Source: Sphingomonas sabuli (GTDB taxonomy: Bacteria > Pseudomonadota > Alphaproteobacteria > Sphingomonadales > Sphingomonadaceae). From it: 64,000 nucleotides of DNA. Below the pieces are notes generated by a model. It saw only the letters and a list, made by a program, of their open reading frames with translations, was not told the origin of the DNA and ran no database searches. Each line of letters opens with the position of its first letter. Position 1 is the first letter of the stretch. The translations under genes and the position numbers were made by a program. Where the stretch lies: contig NZ_CP060697.1 in assembly GCF_014352855.1 (NCBI RefSeq), forward strand, positions 1,488,001 through 1,552,000, read 5' to 3'. Below, one piece after another: positions 17,260 through 27,962 of the stretch.

Positions 17260-20200
17260 GTGAACGCCAAAACCTCTCGCAAATCCCTTGAGCGCCAGCA
17301 GCTCGTTTCGGCGCTCCGCGCCCTTCGCCGCGGCGATTTCAGCGTTCGCCTGCCCGAAGATTTCACCGGGTCCGACGGAGAGATCGCGAGCCTGTTTAAC
17401 GAGGTCGTTGCGCTCAACGAGGACATGACGGCCGAGTTCGAGCGGCTGTCCCACGTCGTCGGCAAGGAAGGCAAGATCACGCAGCGCGGGCGCGTCAAGA
17501 ATGCGCGCGGCGGGTGGGAAACCGCCGTCCGCTCGGTCAACGAGCTGATCGAGGACATGGTCCAGCCGACCGCCGAAGTCGCGCGCGTCATCGGCGCCGT
17601 CGCCAAGGGCGACCTGTCGCAATCGATGACCGTCGAAATCGACGGCCGCCCGCTGCGCGGCGAATTCCTGCGCATCGGCAAGGTCGTCAACACGATGGTC
17701 GAACAGCTTGCCTCGTTCGCGTCCGAAGTGACGCGCGTGGCGCGCGAAGTGGGTTCCGAAGGCAAGCTGGGCGGCCAGGCGCGGGTGAAGGGCGTTGCCG
17801 GCACCTGGAAGGACCTGACCGACAACGTCAACGCGATGGCGACCAACCTCACCAGCCAGGTGCGTAACATCGCCGAAGTGACCACCGCGGTCGCCTCGGG
17901 CGACTTGTCGAAGAAGATCACGGTCGAGGTGAAGGGCGAGATCCTGGAACTGAAAAACACCATCAATACGATGGTCGACCAGCTCAACTCCTTCGCATCC
18001 GAAGTGACCCGCGTGGCCCGCGAAGTGGGTACCGAGGGCAAACTGGGCGGCCAGGCGCGCGTCGAAGGCGTCGGCGGCACGTGGAAGGATTTGACCGACA
18101 ACGTGAACCTGATGGCCGACAATCTGACCGGCCAGGTGCGCAACATTGCCGAAGTGACCACCGCGGTCGCCTCGGGCGACCTGTCGAAGAAGATCACCGT
18201 CGACGTGAAGGGCGAGATTCTCGAGCTCAAGAACACCATCAACACGATGGTCGATCAGCTCAACTCGTTCGCATCCGAAGTGACCCGCGTGGCCCGCGAA
18301 GTGGGTACCGAAGGTAAGCTGGGCGGGCAGGCGCAGGTGCCGGGCGTCGCCGGAACCTGGAAGGACCTGACCGACAACGTCAACCTGATGGCCGAAAACC
18401 TCACCGGCCAGGTGCGCAACATCGCCGAAGTCACCACCGCGGTCGCCTCGGGCGATCTGTCCAAGAAGATCACCGTCGATGTGAAGGGCGAAATCCTCGA
18501 GCTTAAGAACACCATCAACACGATGGTCGATCAGCTCAACGGTTTCGCTTCGGAAGTGACCCGCGTGGCGCGCGAAGTGGGTACGGAGGGCAAGCTGGGC
18601 GGCCAGGCGGAGGTGCCCGGGGTCGCCGGAACGTGGGCCGACCTTACCGATAACGTGAATTCGATGGCCGAAAATCTAACCGGTCAGGTTCGTAATATTG
18701 CCGACGTCACCACCGCCGTTGCGCGCGGCGACCTGTCCAAGAAGATCACCGTCGAGGTGAAGGGCGAGATCCTGGCGTTGAAGAACACCATCAATACGAT
18801 GGTCGACCAGCTCAACGGCTTCGCTTCGGAAGTGACGCGCGTGGCGCGCGAAGTGGGCTCGGAAGGGAAACTCGGCGGGCAGGCCAAGGTGGAAGGCGTC
18901 GCCGGCACCTGGGCCGACCTCACCGACAACGTGAACCTGATGGCCGGCAATCTGACCGGGCAGGTCCGCAACATCGCCGAAGTGACGACCGCGGTGGCCC
19001 GCGGCGACTTGTCGAAGAAGATCACGGTCGACGTGAAGGGCGAGATCGCGGAGCTTAAGAGCACAATCAACACCATGGTCGACCAGCTTAACTCCTTCGC
19101 GTCCGAGGTTACTCGCGTGGCCCGCGAAGTGGGTTCGGAAGGAAAGCTCGGCGGGCAGGCAAAGGTCGAAGGCGTCGCCGGCACCTGGGCCGACCTGACC
19201 GACAACGTCAACGCCATGGCCGCCAACCTGACCGGCCAGGTGCGCAACATCGCCGAAGTGACGACCGCGGTGGCGCTGGGCGATCTGTCCAAGAAGATCA
19301 CCGTCGACGTGAAGGGCGAGATCCTCGAGCTCAAGAACACGATCAACACCATGGTCGACCAGCTCAACGGCTTTGCTTCGGAAGTGACCCGCGTGGCCCG
19401 CGAAGTGGGTACCGAGGGTAAGCTGGGCGGCCAGGCGCAGGTGCGCGGAGTCGCCGGCACGTGGAAGGACCTTACCGACAACGTGAATTCGATGGCCGAA
19501 AATCTAACCGGTCAGGTTCGCAATATCGCCGACGTCACCACCGCGGTGGCGAAGGGCGACCTGTCGAAGAAGATCACCGTCGAGGTGAAGGGCGAAATCC
19601 TTCAGCTCAAGGATACGATCAACACCATGGTCGACCAGCTGAACGCCTTCGCCTCCGAAGTGACGCGCGTGGCGCGCGAAGTCGGCACCGAAGGCAAGCT
19701 GGGCGGCCAGGCGCAGGTGCCGGGCGTCGGCGGCACGTGGAAGGACCTGACCGACAACGTCAACCTGATGGCGACCAACCTGACCAACCAGGTGCGCGGC
19801 ATCGCCGACGTCGTCACCGCGGTTGCGCAGGGCAATCTGAAGCGCAAGCTGACGCTCGCCGCCAAGGGCGAGATCGCGGCGCTGGCCGAAACCATCAACT
19901 TCATGATCGATACGCTGTCGACCTTTGGCGACCAGGTCACGAACATGGCGCGCGAAGTGGGTATCGAAGGCCGGCTGGGCGGCCAGGCCAAGGTGCCGGG
20001 CGCCGCGGGCCTGTGGCGCGACCTGACCGACAACGTCAACCAGCTTGCCGCCAACCTCACCAACCAGGTGCGCTCGATCGCCGACGTGGCCACCGCCGTG
20101 ACCAAGGGCGACTTGACTCGGTCCATCGCCGTTGAGGCGTCCGGCGAAATGGCCGCGCTGAAAGACAACATCAACGAGATGATCGGCAATCTCAAAGACC

Positions 20201-22641
20201 AGACGCTGAAGAATGCCGAGCAGGACTGGCTCAAGACCAACCTCGCCCGCTTCAGCCGGATGCTGCAGGGCGAACGCGACCTGACCACCGTGTCCAACCT
20301 GATCATGAGCGAGCTCGCGCCGCTGGTGAACGCGCAATATGGCGTCTTCTACGTCACCAAGCGCGACGAGGAGGACACCAAGCTTGAGCTGGTCGCCAGC
20401 TACGGCGCGGAAAATCCCGAGCAGCTGAAGAAGGAATTCGAGTTGCGCGAAGGGCTGGTCGGCCAGGCCGCCGCCGACAAGCGCCCGATCCTGCTCAAGG
20501 ACACGCCGTCGGATTTCCTCCGCATCGGCTCCGGACTCGGCCACGCCAAGGCCGCCAACGTGAACATCCTGCCCGCCCTGTTCGAGGACGAGGTCAAGGC
20601 CGTCATCGAACTGGCGTCGTTCAGCGAGTTCAACGAAACCCACCAGAACTTCCTCGACCAGTTGATGGAATCGATCGGCATCGTGTTGAACACGATCGCC
20701 GCGACCATGCGTACCGAGGGCCTGCTGACGCAGTCGCAGCTGCTTACGCAGGAGCTTCAGGCGCGCCAGACCGAACTGACCACCAAGCAGGAAGAATTGC
20801 ACAACACCAACGAGGAGCTGCAGGAGAAAGCGCAGCTGCTCGAGAACGAGAAGAAGCAGGTCGAAGCGAAGAATATCGAAATCGACATGGCCCGCCGCGC
20901 CATCGAGGAGAAAGCGGAGCAGCTGGCGCTGACGTCCAAATACAAGTCGGAGTTCCTGGCCAACATGAGCCACGAATTGCGCACGCCGCTCAACTCGCTG
21001 CTGATCCTGTCCAAGCTGCTCAGCGAAAATCCGCAGGGCAACCTCAACGCCAAGCAGGTCGAGTTCGCCAAGACGATCAACTCCGCCGGGTCCGACCTGC
21101 TCAGCCTGATCAACGACATTCTCGACCTGTCGAAGATCGAATCCGGAACGGTGACAATCGAGATCGGCGATATGCCGCTGGCGACGCTCAAGCAGCACAT
21201 GGAACGGACCTTCCGCCAGTTGGCCGCCGACAAGGAGCTCGATTTCAACGTCAACTTCGATCCCAAGCTGCCCGAGGCGATCCGCACCGACGAGAAGCGG
21301 CTGCAGCAGATCGTTCTCAACCTGCTGTCCAACGCCTTCAAATTTACCGCCAAGGGCGGCGTCACGCTGGACGTCAGCTGCGCCACCGGCGGCTGGAGCC
21401 CGACCCACCCGGTGCTGCGCAATGCCGATACGGCGATCGAGATTTCGGTCACCGACACCGGCATCGGCATCCCGGTCGACAAGCAGAAGCTGATTTTCGA
21501 GGCGTTCCAGCAAGCCGACGGTACAACCAGCCGCAAGTACGGCGGCACCGGCCTTGGACTTTCCATCAGCCGCGAGATCGCGCGCCTGCTCGGCGGCGAA
21601 CTCAAGGTCACCTCGAAACCCGGCGAAGGCTCGACCTTCTCCCTGTTCGTGCCGTTCAAGGCGTCTTCGGCCAAGCTGATCTCGGCACGGCCCGGAACGT
21701 TGGAGCCGGACGAGCACGGCACGTCGGTACCGACCGCTTTGCCGACCGGCTTCGAGGTTCCCGACGATCGCGACGACCTTGGCACCGACCCGTTCGTAAT
21801 GATCGTCGAGGACGATACCACTTTTGCATCCCTGCTGCTCGAGCTGGCCCGCGAGGTCGGTTTGAAGGGCGTCGTGTCCAGCGCCGGGGCGGGGACTTTG
21901 GCGCTTGCCCGCAAGCTCAAGCCGGGCGCGATCACGCTCGACCTTGGGCTCAGCGACATCGACGGGTTCGTCCTGCTCGACCTGCTCAAGCATGACCCGG
22001 AGACGGCGCACGTTCCGATCCAGGTGATCTCCGGCCGCGACCACATGCGCTCCGCGGTCGACCTTGGCGCCTTTGGCGTAACCGAAAAGCCGGCCAGCCG
22101 CGAAGATCTGTCGGCACTGTTCACCGCGCTGCGCAAGGAAGCGGAGAAGGCCGCCAAGAAGGGCAAGCCCAAGAAGAAGGCGGATGCGACCGAGACCGCC
22201 GACCGCAACGCGGTCGAACTGGCCAGCGCCAAAGTGCTGATCGTCGACGACGACATCCGCAACATCTTCTCGTTGACCAGCGTGCTCGAAAGCTACGGCG
22301 TCGAGGTGCTTCATGCGGAGCGCGGCCGCGAGGGCATCAACATCCTTGAAAAGACTCCCGACATCGACGTCGCGCTGATCGACATCATGATGCCGGAAAT
22401 GGACGGCTATGAAACGATGCGCGAGATCCGGCGCCGCCCCGACATCGGGGAACTGCCGCTGATCGCGGTCACCGCAAAGGCGATGAAGGGCGACCGCCAG
22501 AAGTGCCTGGATGCGGGCGCGTCCGACTATATCGCCAAGCCGGTCGACCTCGAGCTGCTGATGGCCCTGCTGCGCGTGTGGATCGCCCGGTCGCGCGAGA
22601 CGGCTCAAACCCCGCCCTCCGTCGTTGAGGCTGCAGAGTAG
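17260..22641 (+). CDS. Soluble hybrid histidine kinase with tandem HAMP array, GAF, HisKA, HATPase and two receivers
   Basis: A 1793-residue kinase with no signal peptide or transmembrane segment. Residues 1-1000 are mostly tandem HAMP-type units of 92 residues (GDLSKKITV...[16 protein letters not shown]). A GAF domain follows (about 1010-1150), then a coiled coil, HisKA with the phosphorylated histidine H1238 in [10 protein letters not shown], HATPase_c (N-box Asn N1358; G boxes TDTGIGIP and [10 protein letters not shown]), receiver 1 (Asp D1561) and receiver 2 (Asp D1708). The layout resembles group III fungal Nik1-type kinases, where poly-HAMP arrays sense osmotic or fungicide stress. GTG is the start, with GGAG nearby. 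The next hybrid kinase begins 10 bases after the stop, so the two are one operon. The signal is unknown. Confidence 0.9.
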   Translation: MNAKTSRKSLERQQLVSALRALRRGDFSVRLPEDFTGSDGEIASLFNEVVALNEDMTAEFERLSHVVGKEGKITQRGRVKNARGGWETAVRSVNELIEDMVQPTAEVARVIGAVAKGDLSQSMTVEIDGRPLRGEFLRIGKVVNTMVEQLASFASEVTRVAREVGSEGKLGGQARVKGVAGTWKDLTDNVNAMATNLTSQVRNIAEVTTAVASGDLSKKITVEVKGEILELKNTINTMVDQLNSFASEVTRVAREVGTEGKLGGQARVEGVGGTWKDLTDNVNLMADNLTGQVRNIAEVTTAVASGDLSKKITVDVKGEILELKNTINTMVDQLNSFASEVTRVAREVGTEGKLGGQAQVPGVAGTWKDLTDNVNLMAENLTGQVRNIAEVTTAVASGDLSKKITVDVKGEILELKNTINTMVDQLNGFASEVTRVAREVGTEGKLGGQAEVPGVAGTWADLTDNVNSMAENLTGQVRNIADVTTAVARGDLSKKITVEVKGEILALKNTINTMVDQLNGFASEVTRVAREVGSEGKLGGQAKVEGVAGTWADLTDNVNLMAGNLTGQVRNIAEVTTAVARGDLSKKITVDVKGEIAELKSTINTMVDQLNSFASEVTRVAREVGSEGKLGGQAKVEGVAGTWADLTDNVNAMAANLTGQVRNIAEVTTAVALGDLSKKITVDVKGEILELKNTINTMVDQLNGFASEVTRVAREVGTEGKLGGQAQVRGVAGTWKDLTDNVNSMAENLTGQVRNIADVTTAVAKGDLSKKITVEVKGEILQLKDTINTMVDQLNAFASEVTRVAREVGTEGKLGGQAQVPGVGGTWKDLTDNVNLMATNLTNQVRGIADVVTAVAQGNLKRKLTLAAKGEIAALAETINFMIDTLSTFGDQVTNMAREVGIEGRLGGQAKVPGAAGLWRDLTDNVNQLAANLTNQVRSIADVATAVTKGDLTRSIAVEASGEMAALKDNINEMIGNLKDQTLKNAEQDWLKTNLARFSRMLQGERDLTTVSNLIMSELAPLVNAQYGVFYVTKRDEEDTKLELVASYGAENPEQLKKEFELREGLVGQAAADKRPILLKDTPSDFLRIGSGLGHAKAANVNILPALFEDEVKAVIELASFSEFNETHQNFLDQLMESIGIVLNTIAATMRTEGLLTQSQLLTQELQARQTELTTKQEELHNTNEELQEKAQLLENEKKQVEAKNIEIDMARRAIEEKAEQLALTSKYKSEFLANMSHELRTPLNSLLILSKLLSENPQGNLNAKQVEFAKTINSAGSDLLSLINDILDLSKIESGTVTIEIGDMPLATLKQHMERTFRQLAADKELDFNVNFDPKLPEAIRTDEKRLQQIVLNLLSNAFKFTAKGGVTLDVSCATGGWSPTHPVLRNADTAIEISVTDTGIGIPVDKQKLIFEAFQQADGTTSRKYGGTGLGLSISREIARLLGGELKVTSKPGEGSTFSLFVPFKASSAKLISARPGTLEPDEHGTSVPTALPTGFEVPDDRDDLGTDPFVMIVEDDTTFASLLLELAREVGLKGVVSSAGAGTLALARKLKPGAITLDLGLSDIDGFVLLDLLKHDPETAHVPIQVISGRDHMRSAVDLGAFGVTEKPASREDLSALFTALRKEAEKAAKKGKPKKKADATETADRNAVELASAKVLIVDDDIRNIFSLTSVLESYGVEVLHAERGREGINILEKTPDIDVALIDIMMPEMDGYETMREIRRRPDIGELPLIAVTAKAMKGDRQKCLDAGASDYIAKPVDLELLMALLRVWIARSRETAQTPPSVVEAAE
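17608..20106 (+). repeat. Tandem HAMP-coding repeat array (276-bp units)
   Basis: Successive Gly-Asp-Leu (or Gly-Asn-Leu) codons at 17899, 18175, 18451, 18727, 19003, 19279, 19555, 19831 and 20107 are exactly 276 bases apart. The first unit (17608-17898) is 291 bases. This gives nine 92-97-residue units plus a partial tenth. The inner units are nearly identical in protein and DNA (for example LTDNVN and VAREVG(T/S)EGKLGGQA). The last two units (GNLKRKLTL..., GDLTRSIAV...) are the most divergent. The array lies inside the kinase gene and is not intergenic. Confidence 0.95.
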
Positions 22642-22651
22642 ACCTTAAGAC

Positions 22652-24703
22652 ATGGGGAAATCGGTGAAGACCGCGTCGGCAGAGCCGGTGACAACGACCG
22701 GATCGATTCCTGCTGCGGAGCAGGCCGAGCGGGCGCGCGTGCTGGTGGTCGACGACGACCAGCGCAACCTGCTTGCCGTGCGCACCGTGCTGGAGGATGT
22801 CGGCGAGATCGTCGAGGCGTCGTCCGGCGAAGAAGCGCTGCGCCATCTGCTCAAGGGCGAATTCGCGGTCATCCTGCTCGACGTGCTGATGCCGGGCATC
22901 GACGGGTACGAAACCGCCGAGATTATCCGCAGCCGCGAGCAGACCAAGCGAATCCCGATCGTATTCCTGTCCGCCGTCAACAAGGACGCCGAACACCTGC
23001 TGCGCGGCTACGAAATGGGCGCCGTTGACTATGTCTTCAAACCAGTCGACCCGGTCGTGTTGCGGTCGAAGGTGGCGGTGTTCGTCGACCTGTTCGCCAA
23101 GACCAAGGAGATCGAACGCAAGGCGCGGCATGAACAGGCCCTGCTCGACGCGGCATTGCGGGCCAACAGCGAGCGGTTGAAGGCGGAAAAAGGCCTTCGG
23201 CAGGCGGAGCAGCGTCAGGCCGCGATCATCCAGTCCCTGCCGATCGTGCTCTATCTCGAGCCGCTCGAATGCGAGCCGCGCTGTCCGAAGTTCGTCAGCG
23301 GCGACCTCCACGCGATGACCGGCTACAGCTTCGCCGACGTGATGGAGCACCCCGACCTGTGGATAGAACGGGTGCACCGGGACGACAAGGCGCAAGTCCT
23401 TGCCGCTCTGGAAGAGCGCAACCGCACCGGCCGACTGTCGGTCGAATATCGCTGGCGCTGTTCGGACGGGTCGTACAAATTCTTTCACGACCAGGCGGTC
23501 CTGCTCAACGACGGCGACGGCAAGCCGCAGGAGTTTGCCGGCACGCTGACCGACGTCACCGAGCGCCGGCTGCTCGAAAGCCAATTGGTCCAGGCGCAGA
23601 AGATGGACGCGATCGGCAAGCTGACCGGCGGTATCGCGCACGACTTCAACAACCTCCTGGCCGCCGTGCTTGGCGGGCTCGGCCTGATCGAACGCCGGGC
23701 CAAGCTGTCGGGCGACAACAAGCGCATCATGGTGATGACTAAGCGCGCCGCCGACCAGGGTTCGGAACTGGTGCGCCGCCTGCTCGCTTTTTCGCGCCAG
23801 CAGCAGCTGGAGCCGGCCGCGCTCGACCTCGAGGCGCTGCACGAAGGCGTCGACGACTTGCTTCGCCACACGCTGGGCGGGCTGGTCGAGCTCGACTGGT
23901 CGATCCCGGCCGACGCGTGGAAGCCCTTTGCCGACCAGGCGCAGCTTGAGCTCGCGCTGATGAACCTCGTCATCAACGCCCGCGACGCCATGCCCGAAGG
24001 CGGCACGATCCAGGTCGCGATCGAAAACCGCACCGTCACCGACGACGACCCCTTGCCTTTGAGCGAAGGCGATTACGTGTCGCTGGCGGTGATCGACAAC
24101 GGGTGCGGCATCGCGCCCGACATGCTCGACAAGGTGCTGGAACCGTTCTTCACCACCAAGGACGTTGGGAAGGGCACCGGGCTTGGATTGAGCATGGTCT
24201 ATGGCTTTGCCAAACAATCCGCGGGCACGCTCAGCCTGAGTAGTGAGGTGGGCAAGGGCACGCGCGCGGAATTGTGGCTGCCGCGCGCATCGCAGCATGC
24301 CCCCGAGCGTGACCGCCGCACCGATGAGGCAGAGCCCGAAGTCTTGCGGACCTTGAACGTCCTGTTGATCGACGATCACGCGGAAGTGCGCGGGACGACG
24401 GCGGCGATGCTGGCCGAGCTTGGCCATTCGTCGGTCGAGGCCGGCAGCGGCCCCGAAGCCCTCGCCATTCTTGAAGAGCAAGGCGACGAGTTCGACCTGA
24501 TCATCACCGATTACGCGATGCCCAAGCAGAGCGGGACCGAGGTCGTCCGCCGGTCACGCGAGATGAAGCCGGAGCTGCCCGCGATCATCATCACGGGTTA
24601 TGCCGACGAAGCCGAAATCGGCGCCCGGCCGGCGGAAGTCGCCTTGTTGATGAAGCCATTCACGCTGGCCCAACTGGCCGGCGTCATTCGCAGTTCGACC
24701 TGA
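22652..24703 (+). CDS. Hybrid histidine kinase REC-PAS-HisKA-HATPase-REC
   Basis: A 683-residue soluble kinase. Order: an N-terminal receiver (RVLVVDDDQ, Asp D77 in LLDVLMPG), a coiled coil, a PAS/PAC domain (about residues 195-310, ending DVTERRLLE), HisKA with H330 in GGIAHDFNNLLA, HATPase_c (NLVINARDAM, DNGCGI, GTGLGLSMVYG) and a C-terminal receiver (Asp D620 in IITDYAMP). The H-D-F-N-N box places it with sphingomonad and rhizobial PAS hybrid kinases. Ten bases separate it from the poly-HAMP kinase. The front receiver could accept phosphate from that kinase, an inference from adjacency. It converges directly on the next response regulator. Confidence 0.9.
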   Translation: MGKSVKTASAEPVTTTGSIPAAEQAERARVLVVDDDQRNLLAVRTVLEDVGEIVEASSGEEALRHLLKGEFAVILLDVLMPGIDGYETAEIIRSREQTKRIPIVFLSAVNKDAEHLLRGYEMGAVDYVFKPVDPVVLRSKVAVFVDLFAKTKEIERKARHEQALLDAALRANSERLKAEKGLRQAEQRQAAIIQSLPIVLYLEPLECEPRCPKFVSGDLHAMTGYSFADVMEHPDLWIERVHRDDKAQVLAALEERNRTGRLSVEYRWRCSDGSYKFFHDQAVLLNDGDGKPQEFAGTLTDVTERRLLESQLVQAQKMDAIGKLTGGIAHDFNNLLAAVLGGLGLIERRAKLSGDNKRIMVMTKRAADQGSELVRRLLAFSRQQQLEPAALDLEALHEGVDDLLRHTLGGLVELDWSIPADAWKPFADQAQLELALMNLVINARDAMPEGGTIQVAIENRTVTDDDPLPLSEGDYVSLAVIDNGCGIAPDMLDKVLEPFFTTKDVGKGTGLGLSMVYGFAKQSAGTLSLSSEVGKGTRAELWLPRASQHAPERDRRTDEAEPEVLRTLNVLLIDDHAEVRGTTAAMLAELGHSSVEAGSGPEALAILEEQGDEFDLIITDYAMPKQSGTEVVRRSREMKPELPAIIITGYADEAEIGARPAEVALLMKPFTLAQLAGVIRSST

Positions 24704-25060
24704 TCAGCTGGCCGCGCGGCCGCCGGTAACCTTGCGCACCGCAGCGACGAGTTCGTCCTCATTGATCGGCTTTTGCACCACCACGACATCGGGCGCGCGG
24801 TCGATCAACTCGTCGGCGTAGCCAGTGATGAACACGACCGGGATATCGCGCTTTTCGCAAATTGCCCGCACCGCTTTCAGCCCGTCGCCGGGCAGCAGGC
24901 GAACGTCGGCGGTCAGCAGGTCGATCGGCTGGCCGCCGGCACCCAAAACCGCCGCGTCTTCGGACCGCGCGAAGGAAAAGGACGTATAGCCCATCCGCTC
25001 CAGCATATCCTGAAGCGTTTGGGCGATCAGATAATCGTCCTCCATGATGAACGCGCGCAA
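24704..25060 (-). CDS. Single-domain response regulator
   Basis: A 118-residue stand-alone receiver with no output domain. The acidic pair is EDD (residues 7-9), the phosphoacceptor is D52 in LLTADVRLLPGDG, the switch Thr lies in VVFITGYAD and the Lys in VVQKPINEDEL. The TTG start is supported by AGGA seven bases upstream and by the position of the first beta strand. It converges with the preceding hybrid kinase with no gap. Single-domain receivers often shuttle phosphate or bind kinases; its partner is probably one of the two neighbouring kinases. Confidence 0.85.
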   Translation of the reverse strand: MRAFIMEDDYLIAQTLQDMLERMGYTSFSFARSEDAAVLGAGGQPIDLLTADVRLLPGDGLKAVRAICEKRDIPVVFITGYADELIDRAPDVVVVQKPINEDELVAAVRKVTGGRAAS

Positions 25061-25156
25061 TGCCTGTTCCTTTGTCCGCTTAACCGCTGGGTAAACGCGC
25101 TCCTATCATTCGGTTTCCGCCGCAGGGAGAACAATCGCCCGCGTCATGCCCGCCTG

Positions 25157-25837
25157 TCAGATTGCCGGACGGCGAAGGGCGCGGACCTTTGGCGGCGCCA
25201 CCCCGCTCGCTTCGACCAATTCGGGCACCGGTTCGTGCATGTGCATCAGGGAACTCAGCAGCGCTTCGTCCTCGCTCGAGCAGACGCCGAGCACCAGCGC
25301 TTCGTCACAGCCCTCGGCGGCGAGATAGGCGTGGCCCATTTTCGAATCGATGTAGATCGCTTCGCCGGTCTGCAGCGTAACCGGATCGTAGAATTCGGTG
25401 TGGACGATGATCGAGCCTTCGAGGACGTGAATATATTCCTCGCCATTGTGCGACACGAGATCGCCGAATTCGGACAGCGTCTTGGCGCGGATCCGGGTGA
25501 GGATCGGCACCATCCGCTTGTGGCGCAATTCGGTGCACAGATAATAATAATCGTAATTCGGCGTGTTGACCCGGATCGCATCCTCCAGGCGGCCGATGCT
25601 GCGCCGCGCCGTGACCGTCTCCGGCGGCTCGGTTTCCGCGAACAATTCCGAAATCGGGATTTCCAGATTTTCGCTTAGCTGGACGAGCTTGTCGTAAGTC
25701 AGCGTTAGTCTGTCGTTCTCGACCTTCGAGAGCGTCGAAAGCGGAATGCCGCTGTGCTCGCTCATGTCGCGCAGCGTCCAATTGCGATGCCGACGAAGCT
25801 CCTTGAGAATCTGCCCCAGTGTCGGACGCGTGCTCAA
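25157..25837 (-). CDS. XRE-family regulator with C-terminal cupin domain
   Basis: A 226-residue regulator. The helix-turn-helix (TLGQILKELRRHRNWTLRDM, then HSGIPLSTLSKVEN) spans about residues 5-60, and a cupin_2 sensor follows (EEYIHVLEGSIIVHTEFYDP, then GEAIYIDSKMGHAYL). Start: in-frame codons are open well upstream, but a TTG at 25837 with GGAG eight bases before it puts the HTH at the N-terminus. An upstream ATG would overlap the divergent operon. Regulators of this class control amino-acid and polyamine catabolism. Transcribed away from the D-amino-acid/peptide operon, it is the obvious candidate for its control. Confidence 0.85.
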   Translation of the reverse strand: MSTRPTLGQILKELRRHRNWTLRDMSEHSGIPLSTLSKVENDRLTLTYDKLVQLSENLEIPISELFAETEPPETVTARRSIGRLEDAIRVNTPNYDYYYLCTELRHKRMVPILTRIRAKTLSEFGDLVSHNGEEYIHVLEGSIIVHTEFYDPVTLQTGEAIYIDSKMGHAYLAAEGCDEALVLGVCSSEDEALLSSLMHMHEPVPELVEASGVAPPKVRALRRPAI

Positions 25838-25859
25838 CCTTCTGACTCCGACAGCAAGT

Positions 25860-25887
25860 TTGACAATTTTCTGATCAGGCTCATAAT
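25860..25887 (+). promoter_or_regulatory. Candidate sigma-70 promoter of the D-amino-acid/peptide operon with internal palindrome
   Basis: TTGACA at 25860-25865 and CATAAT at 25882-25887 are separated by 16 bases, giving a strong -35/-10 pair for the + strand. The palindrome CTGATCAG lies in the spacer at 25871-25878, a plausible site for the XRE-cupin protein. Transcription would start near 25894, with GGGAGGGG shortly before the ATG at 25962. Prediction only. Confidence 0.5.
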
Positions 25888-25961
25888 GGCCTAAATAGAT
25901 ATTCTGCGCATGATAAGGCGATTTGCGCGATTCGGGCAAATTCTCTGGGAGGGGAAAGCAG

Positions 25962-27962
25962 ATGCGGAAACTGGTCGCGTTCGTGACGGCATGTGTCGGG
26001 GCTATATGTTTGTCGAGCGCGGTTGCGCAATCGCCGGACCAGCGCGGCCCGCTTACTCCGGTCGCGGGCGATGGGCCCGGGACCAATTTGCCGACGACCC
26101 CGCGCCAAGGCCCGGAATCGCTGAGCAAGGAGGATGTCGACGCCTGGCTCGACGGCTACATGCGCTATGCGCTTGGCAAGAATGACATCGCCGGCGCCGT
26201 GGTCACCGTCGTCAAGGATGGCCAGCTTTTGACCAAGCGCGGTTACGGCTACGCGGACGTCGCCAGCCGCAAGCCGGTCAATCCCGATCTGACCCTGTTC
26301 CGACCGGGTTCGGTGTCGAAACTGATTACCTGGACCGCGGTCATGCAGCAGGTCGAACAGGGCAAGATCAACCTCGACGCCGACATCAACCAATACCTCG
26401 ATTTCAAGATCAAACCGTACCGGGGCCAGCCGGTCACGATGCGGCAGCTGATGCAGCATACGGCCGGGTTCGAAGAGCAGATCAAGGACCTGATCGGGTC
26501 GGACCGCAAAGGCATTCCGGAATATGACGAGTTGCTCAAGCGCTGGGTGCCGAACCGCATCTTCGCGCCCGGCACCACGCCCGCATATTCCAACTACGGG
26601 ACGTCGCTTGCCGGCTACATCGTCCAGCGCACGTCGGGCGAGAATTTCTACGACTATACCGACCGCCACATCTTCACCCCGCTGAAGATGAACCATTCGA
26701 CCATGCGCCAGCCGCTGCCGGCAGCGTTCCAGCCACTGATGGCGACGGGCTACAAGACGGCGTCCGGCGACCCGCTGAAGTTCGAAATCGTCGGCCCCTC
26801 GCCGGCGGGGTCACTGTCCTCGACAGGGACGGACATGGCGCGCTTCATGATCGCCCATCTCAACAACGGCGAGCTTGACGGCCAGCGCATCCTCAAGCCC
26901 GAAACGGCCAGGTACATGCACACCGCCGTGAAGCTGTACGTGCCGCCGCTGGACGGGATGGCGCTCGGGTTTTTCCAGACCAACGTCAACGGCCGGCGCG
27001 TCATCGCCCACCTTGGCGATACCGAAGGCTTCCATACCTCCTTGCACCTGTTCCTGGACGGCAACACCGGGCTTTACGCCTCGTTCAACAGCGGCGGCGA
27101 AGAAGGTGGGGTCAACGGAGTGCGGGTGGCGCTCTTCGAGCAATTCGCCGACCGCTACTTCCCGGGCAAGCCGGACATGAACCGCGTGCCGAAGGAGCAA
27201 GCGAAGAAGCATGCGGAGATGATGGCGGGCAACTGGGTCGCCTCGCGGCGCGCCGATTCCAGCTTCCTCAACCTCACGGCGCTGATCGGGCAAACCAAGG
27301 TGTCGGTCGACAAGGACGGCAATCTTGTCGCGTCGGGCCTGTCGCTGTCCGCGGCCAAACCCAAGTGGGTCGAGACCGAACCCTTTGTCTGGCACGACCT
27401 CAACAGCAACCAGCGGCTTGCCGCCGTAGTCAAGGATGGCAAGGTCCAGCGCTTCAGCGGATCGATCATGTCGGCCTTCACCGTGTTCGAACGGCCGGCG
27501 TGGTACAAGAACAGCGCGCTGGTCATGCCGTTGCTGCAGATCGCGATCGGCATCCTGCTGATCACCGCGATCCTGTGGCCGGTGCGCCATGCGGTTCGCC
27601 GTTACCACAAGGCCGAGTTTGCGCTGACCGGGCGAGAGTTGCTTGGCTACCGCCTGTCGCGCAGTGCGGCGGTCGCGATCCTGCTGGTGCTGGTCGGCTG
27701 GGCAGCCCTCATCACCGTGATGTTCGGCGAGCTCGAAAACACGGGCGGCAATCTCGATACGCTCGTCATCATCGTCCAGCTGCTGACGTTCGTCGCCTTC
27801 CTCGGCGGGCTCGCGATCTTCTGCTGGTATGCCTGGCAGGTGTGGACCGGCAAGCGGCGCTGGACGGCCAAGGTGTGGAGCCTTGCCCTGGTCTTCGCCG
27901 GCATCGTGGTCGTGTGGGTCGGCTTTGCCTTCCACATGCTCAGCATCGGTACCAACTACTGA
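25962..27962 (+). CDS. Serine hydrolase (class C beta-lactamase/D-aminopeptidase fold) with C-terminal membrane region
   Basis: A 666-residue exported protein. The ATG at 25962 is preferred because GGAGGGG lies upstream and the product begins with a signal peptide ending SSAVAQ. The beta-lactamase fold carries S117-V-S-K120 (nucleophile Ser, general base Lys), Y209-S-N211 and a third H-x-G-like site in AHLGDTEGFH. The last 150 residues contain several hydrophobic helices, so it is probably anchored with the catalytic domain in the periplasm. Members include D-aminopeptidases, DD-peptidases and esterases. As first gene of the D-glutamate/peptide operon it probably cleaves D-residue-containing peptides or amides. 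The next gene starts within its stop (ATGA). Confidence 0.85.
   Translation: MRKLVAFVTACVGAICLSSAVAQSPDQRGPLTPVAGDGPGTNLPTTPRQGPESLSKEDVDAWLDGYMRYALGKNDIAGAVVTVVKDGQLLTKRGYGYADVASRKPVNPDLTLFRPGSVSKLITWTAVMQQVEQGKINLDADINQYLDFKIKPYRGQPVTMRQLMQHTAGFEEQIKDLIGSDRKGIPEYDELLKRWVPNRIFAPGTTPAYSNYGTSLAGYIVQRTSGENFYDYTDRHIFTPLKMNHSTMRQPLPAAFQPLMATGYKTASGDPLKFEIVGPSPAGSLSSTGTDMARFMIAHLNNGELDGQRILKPETARYMHTAVKLYVPPLDGMALGFFQTNVNGRRVIAHLGDTEGFHTSLHLFLDGNTGLYASFNSGGEEGGVNGVRVALFEQFADRYFPGKPDMNRVPKEQAKKHAEMMAGNWVASRRADSSFLNLTALIGQTKVSVDKDGNLVASGLSLSAAKPKWVETEPFVWHDLNSNQRLAAVVKDGKVQRFSGSIMSAFTVFERPAWYKNSALVMPLLQIAIGILLITAILWPVRHAVRRYHKAEFALTGRELLGYRLSRSAAVAILLVLVGWAALITVMFGELENTGGNLDTLVIIVQLLTFVAFLGGLAIFCWYAWQVWTGKRRWTAKVWSLALVFAGIVVVWVGFAFHMLSIGTNY

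Noticed and set aside
17608-20106. Repeated DNA that could look like a CRISPR or satellite array
   Set aside because: The units are 276 bp, in frame, without unique spacers, and encode HAMP domains.
19504-22608. Minus-strand open frame opposite the poly-HAMP kinase
   Set aside because: Translation is rich in Gly, Arg and Val with no family pattern. The + strand frame has complete kinase domains.
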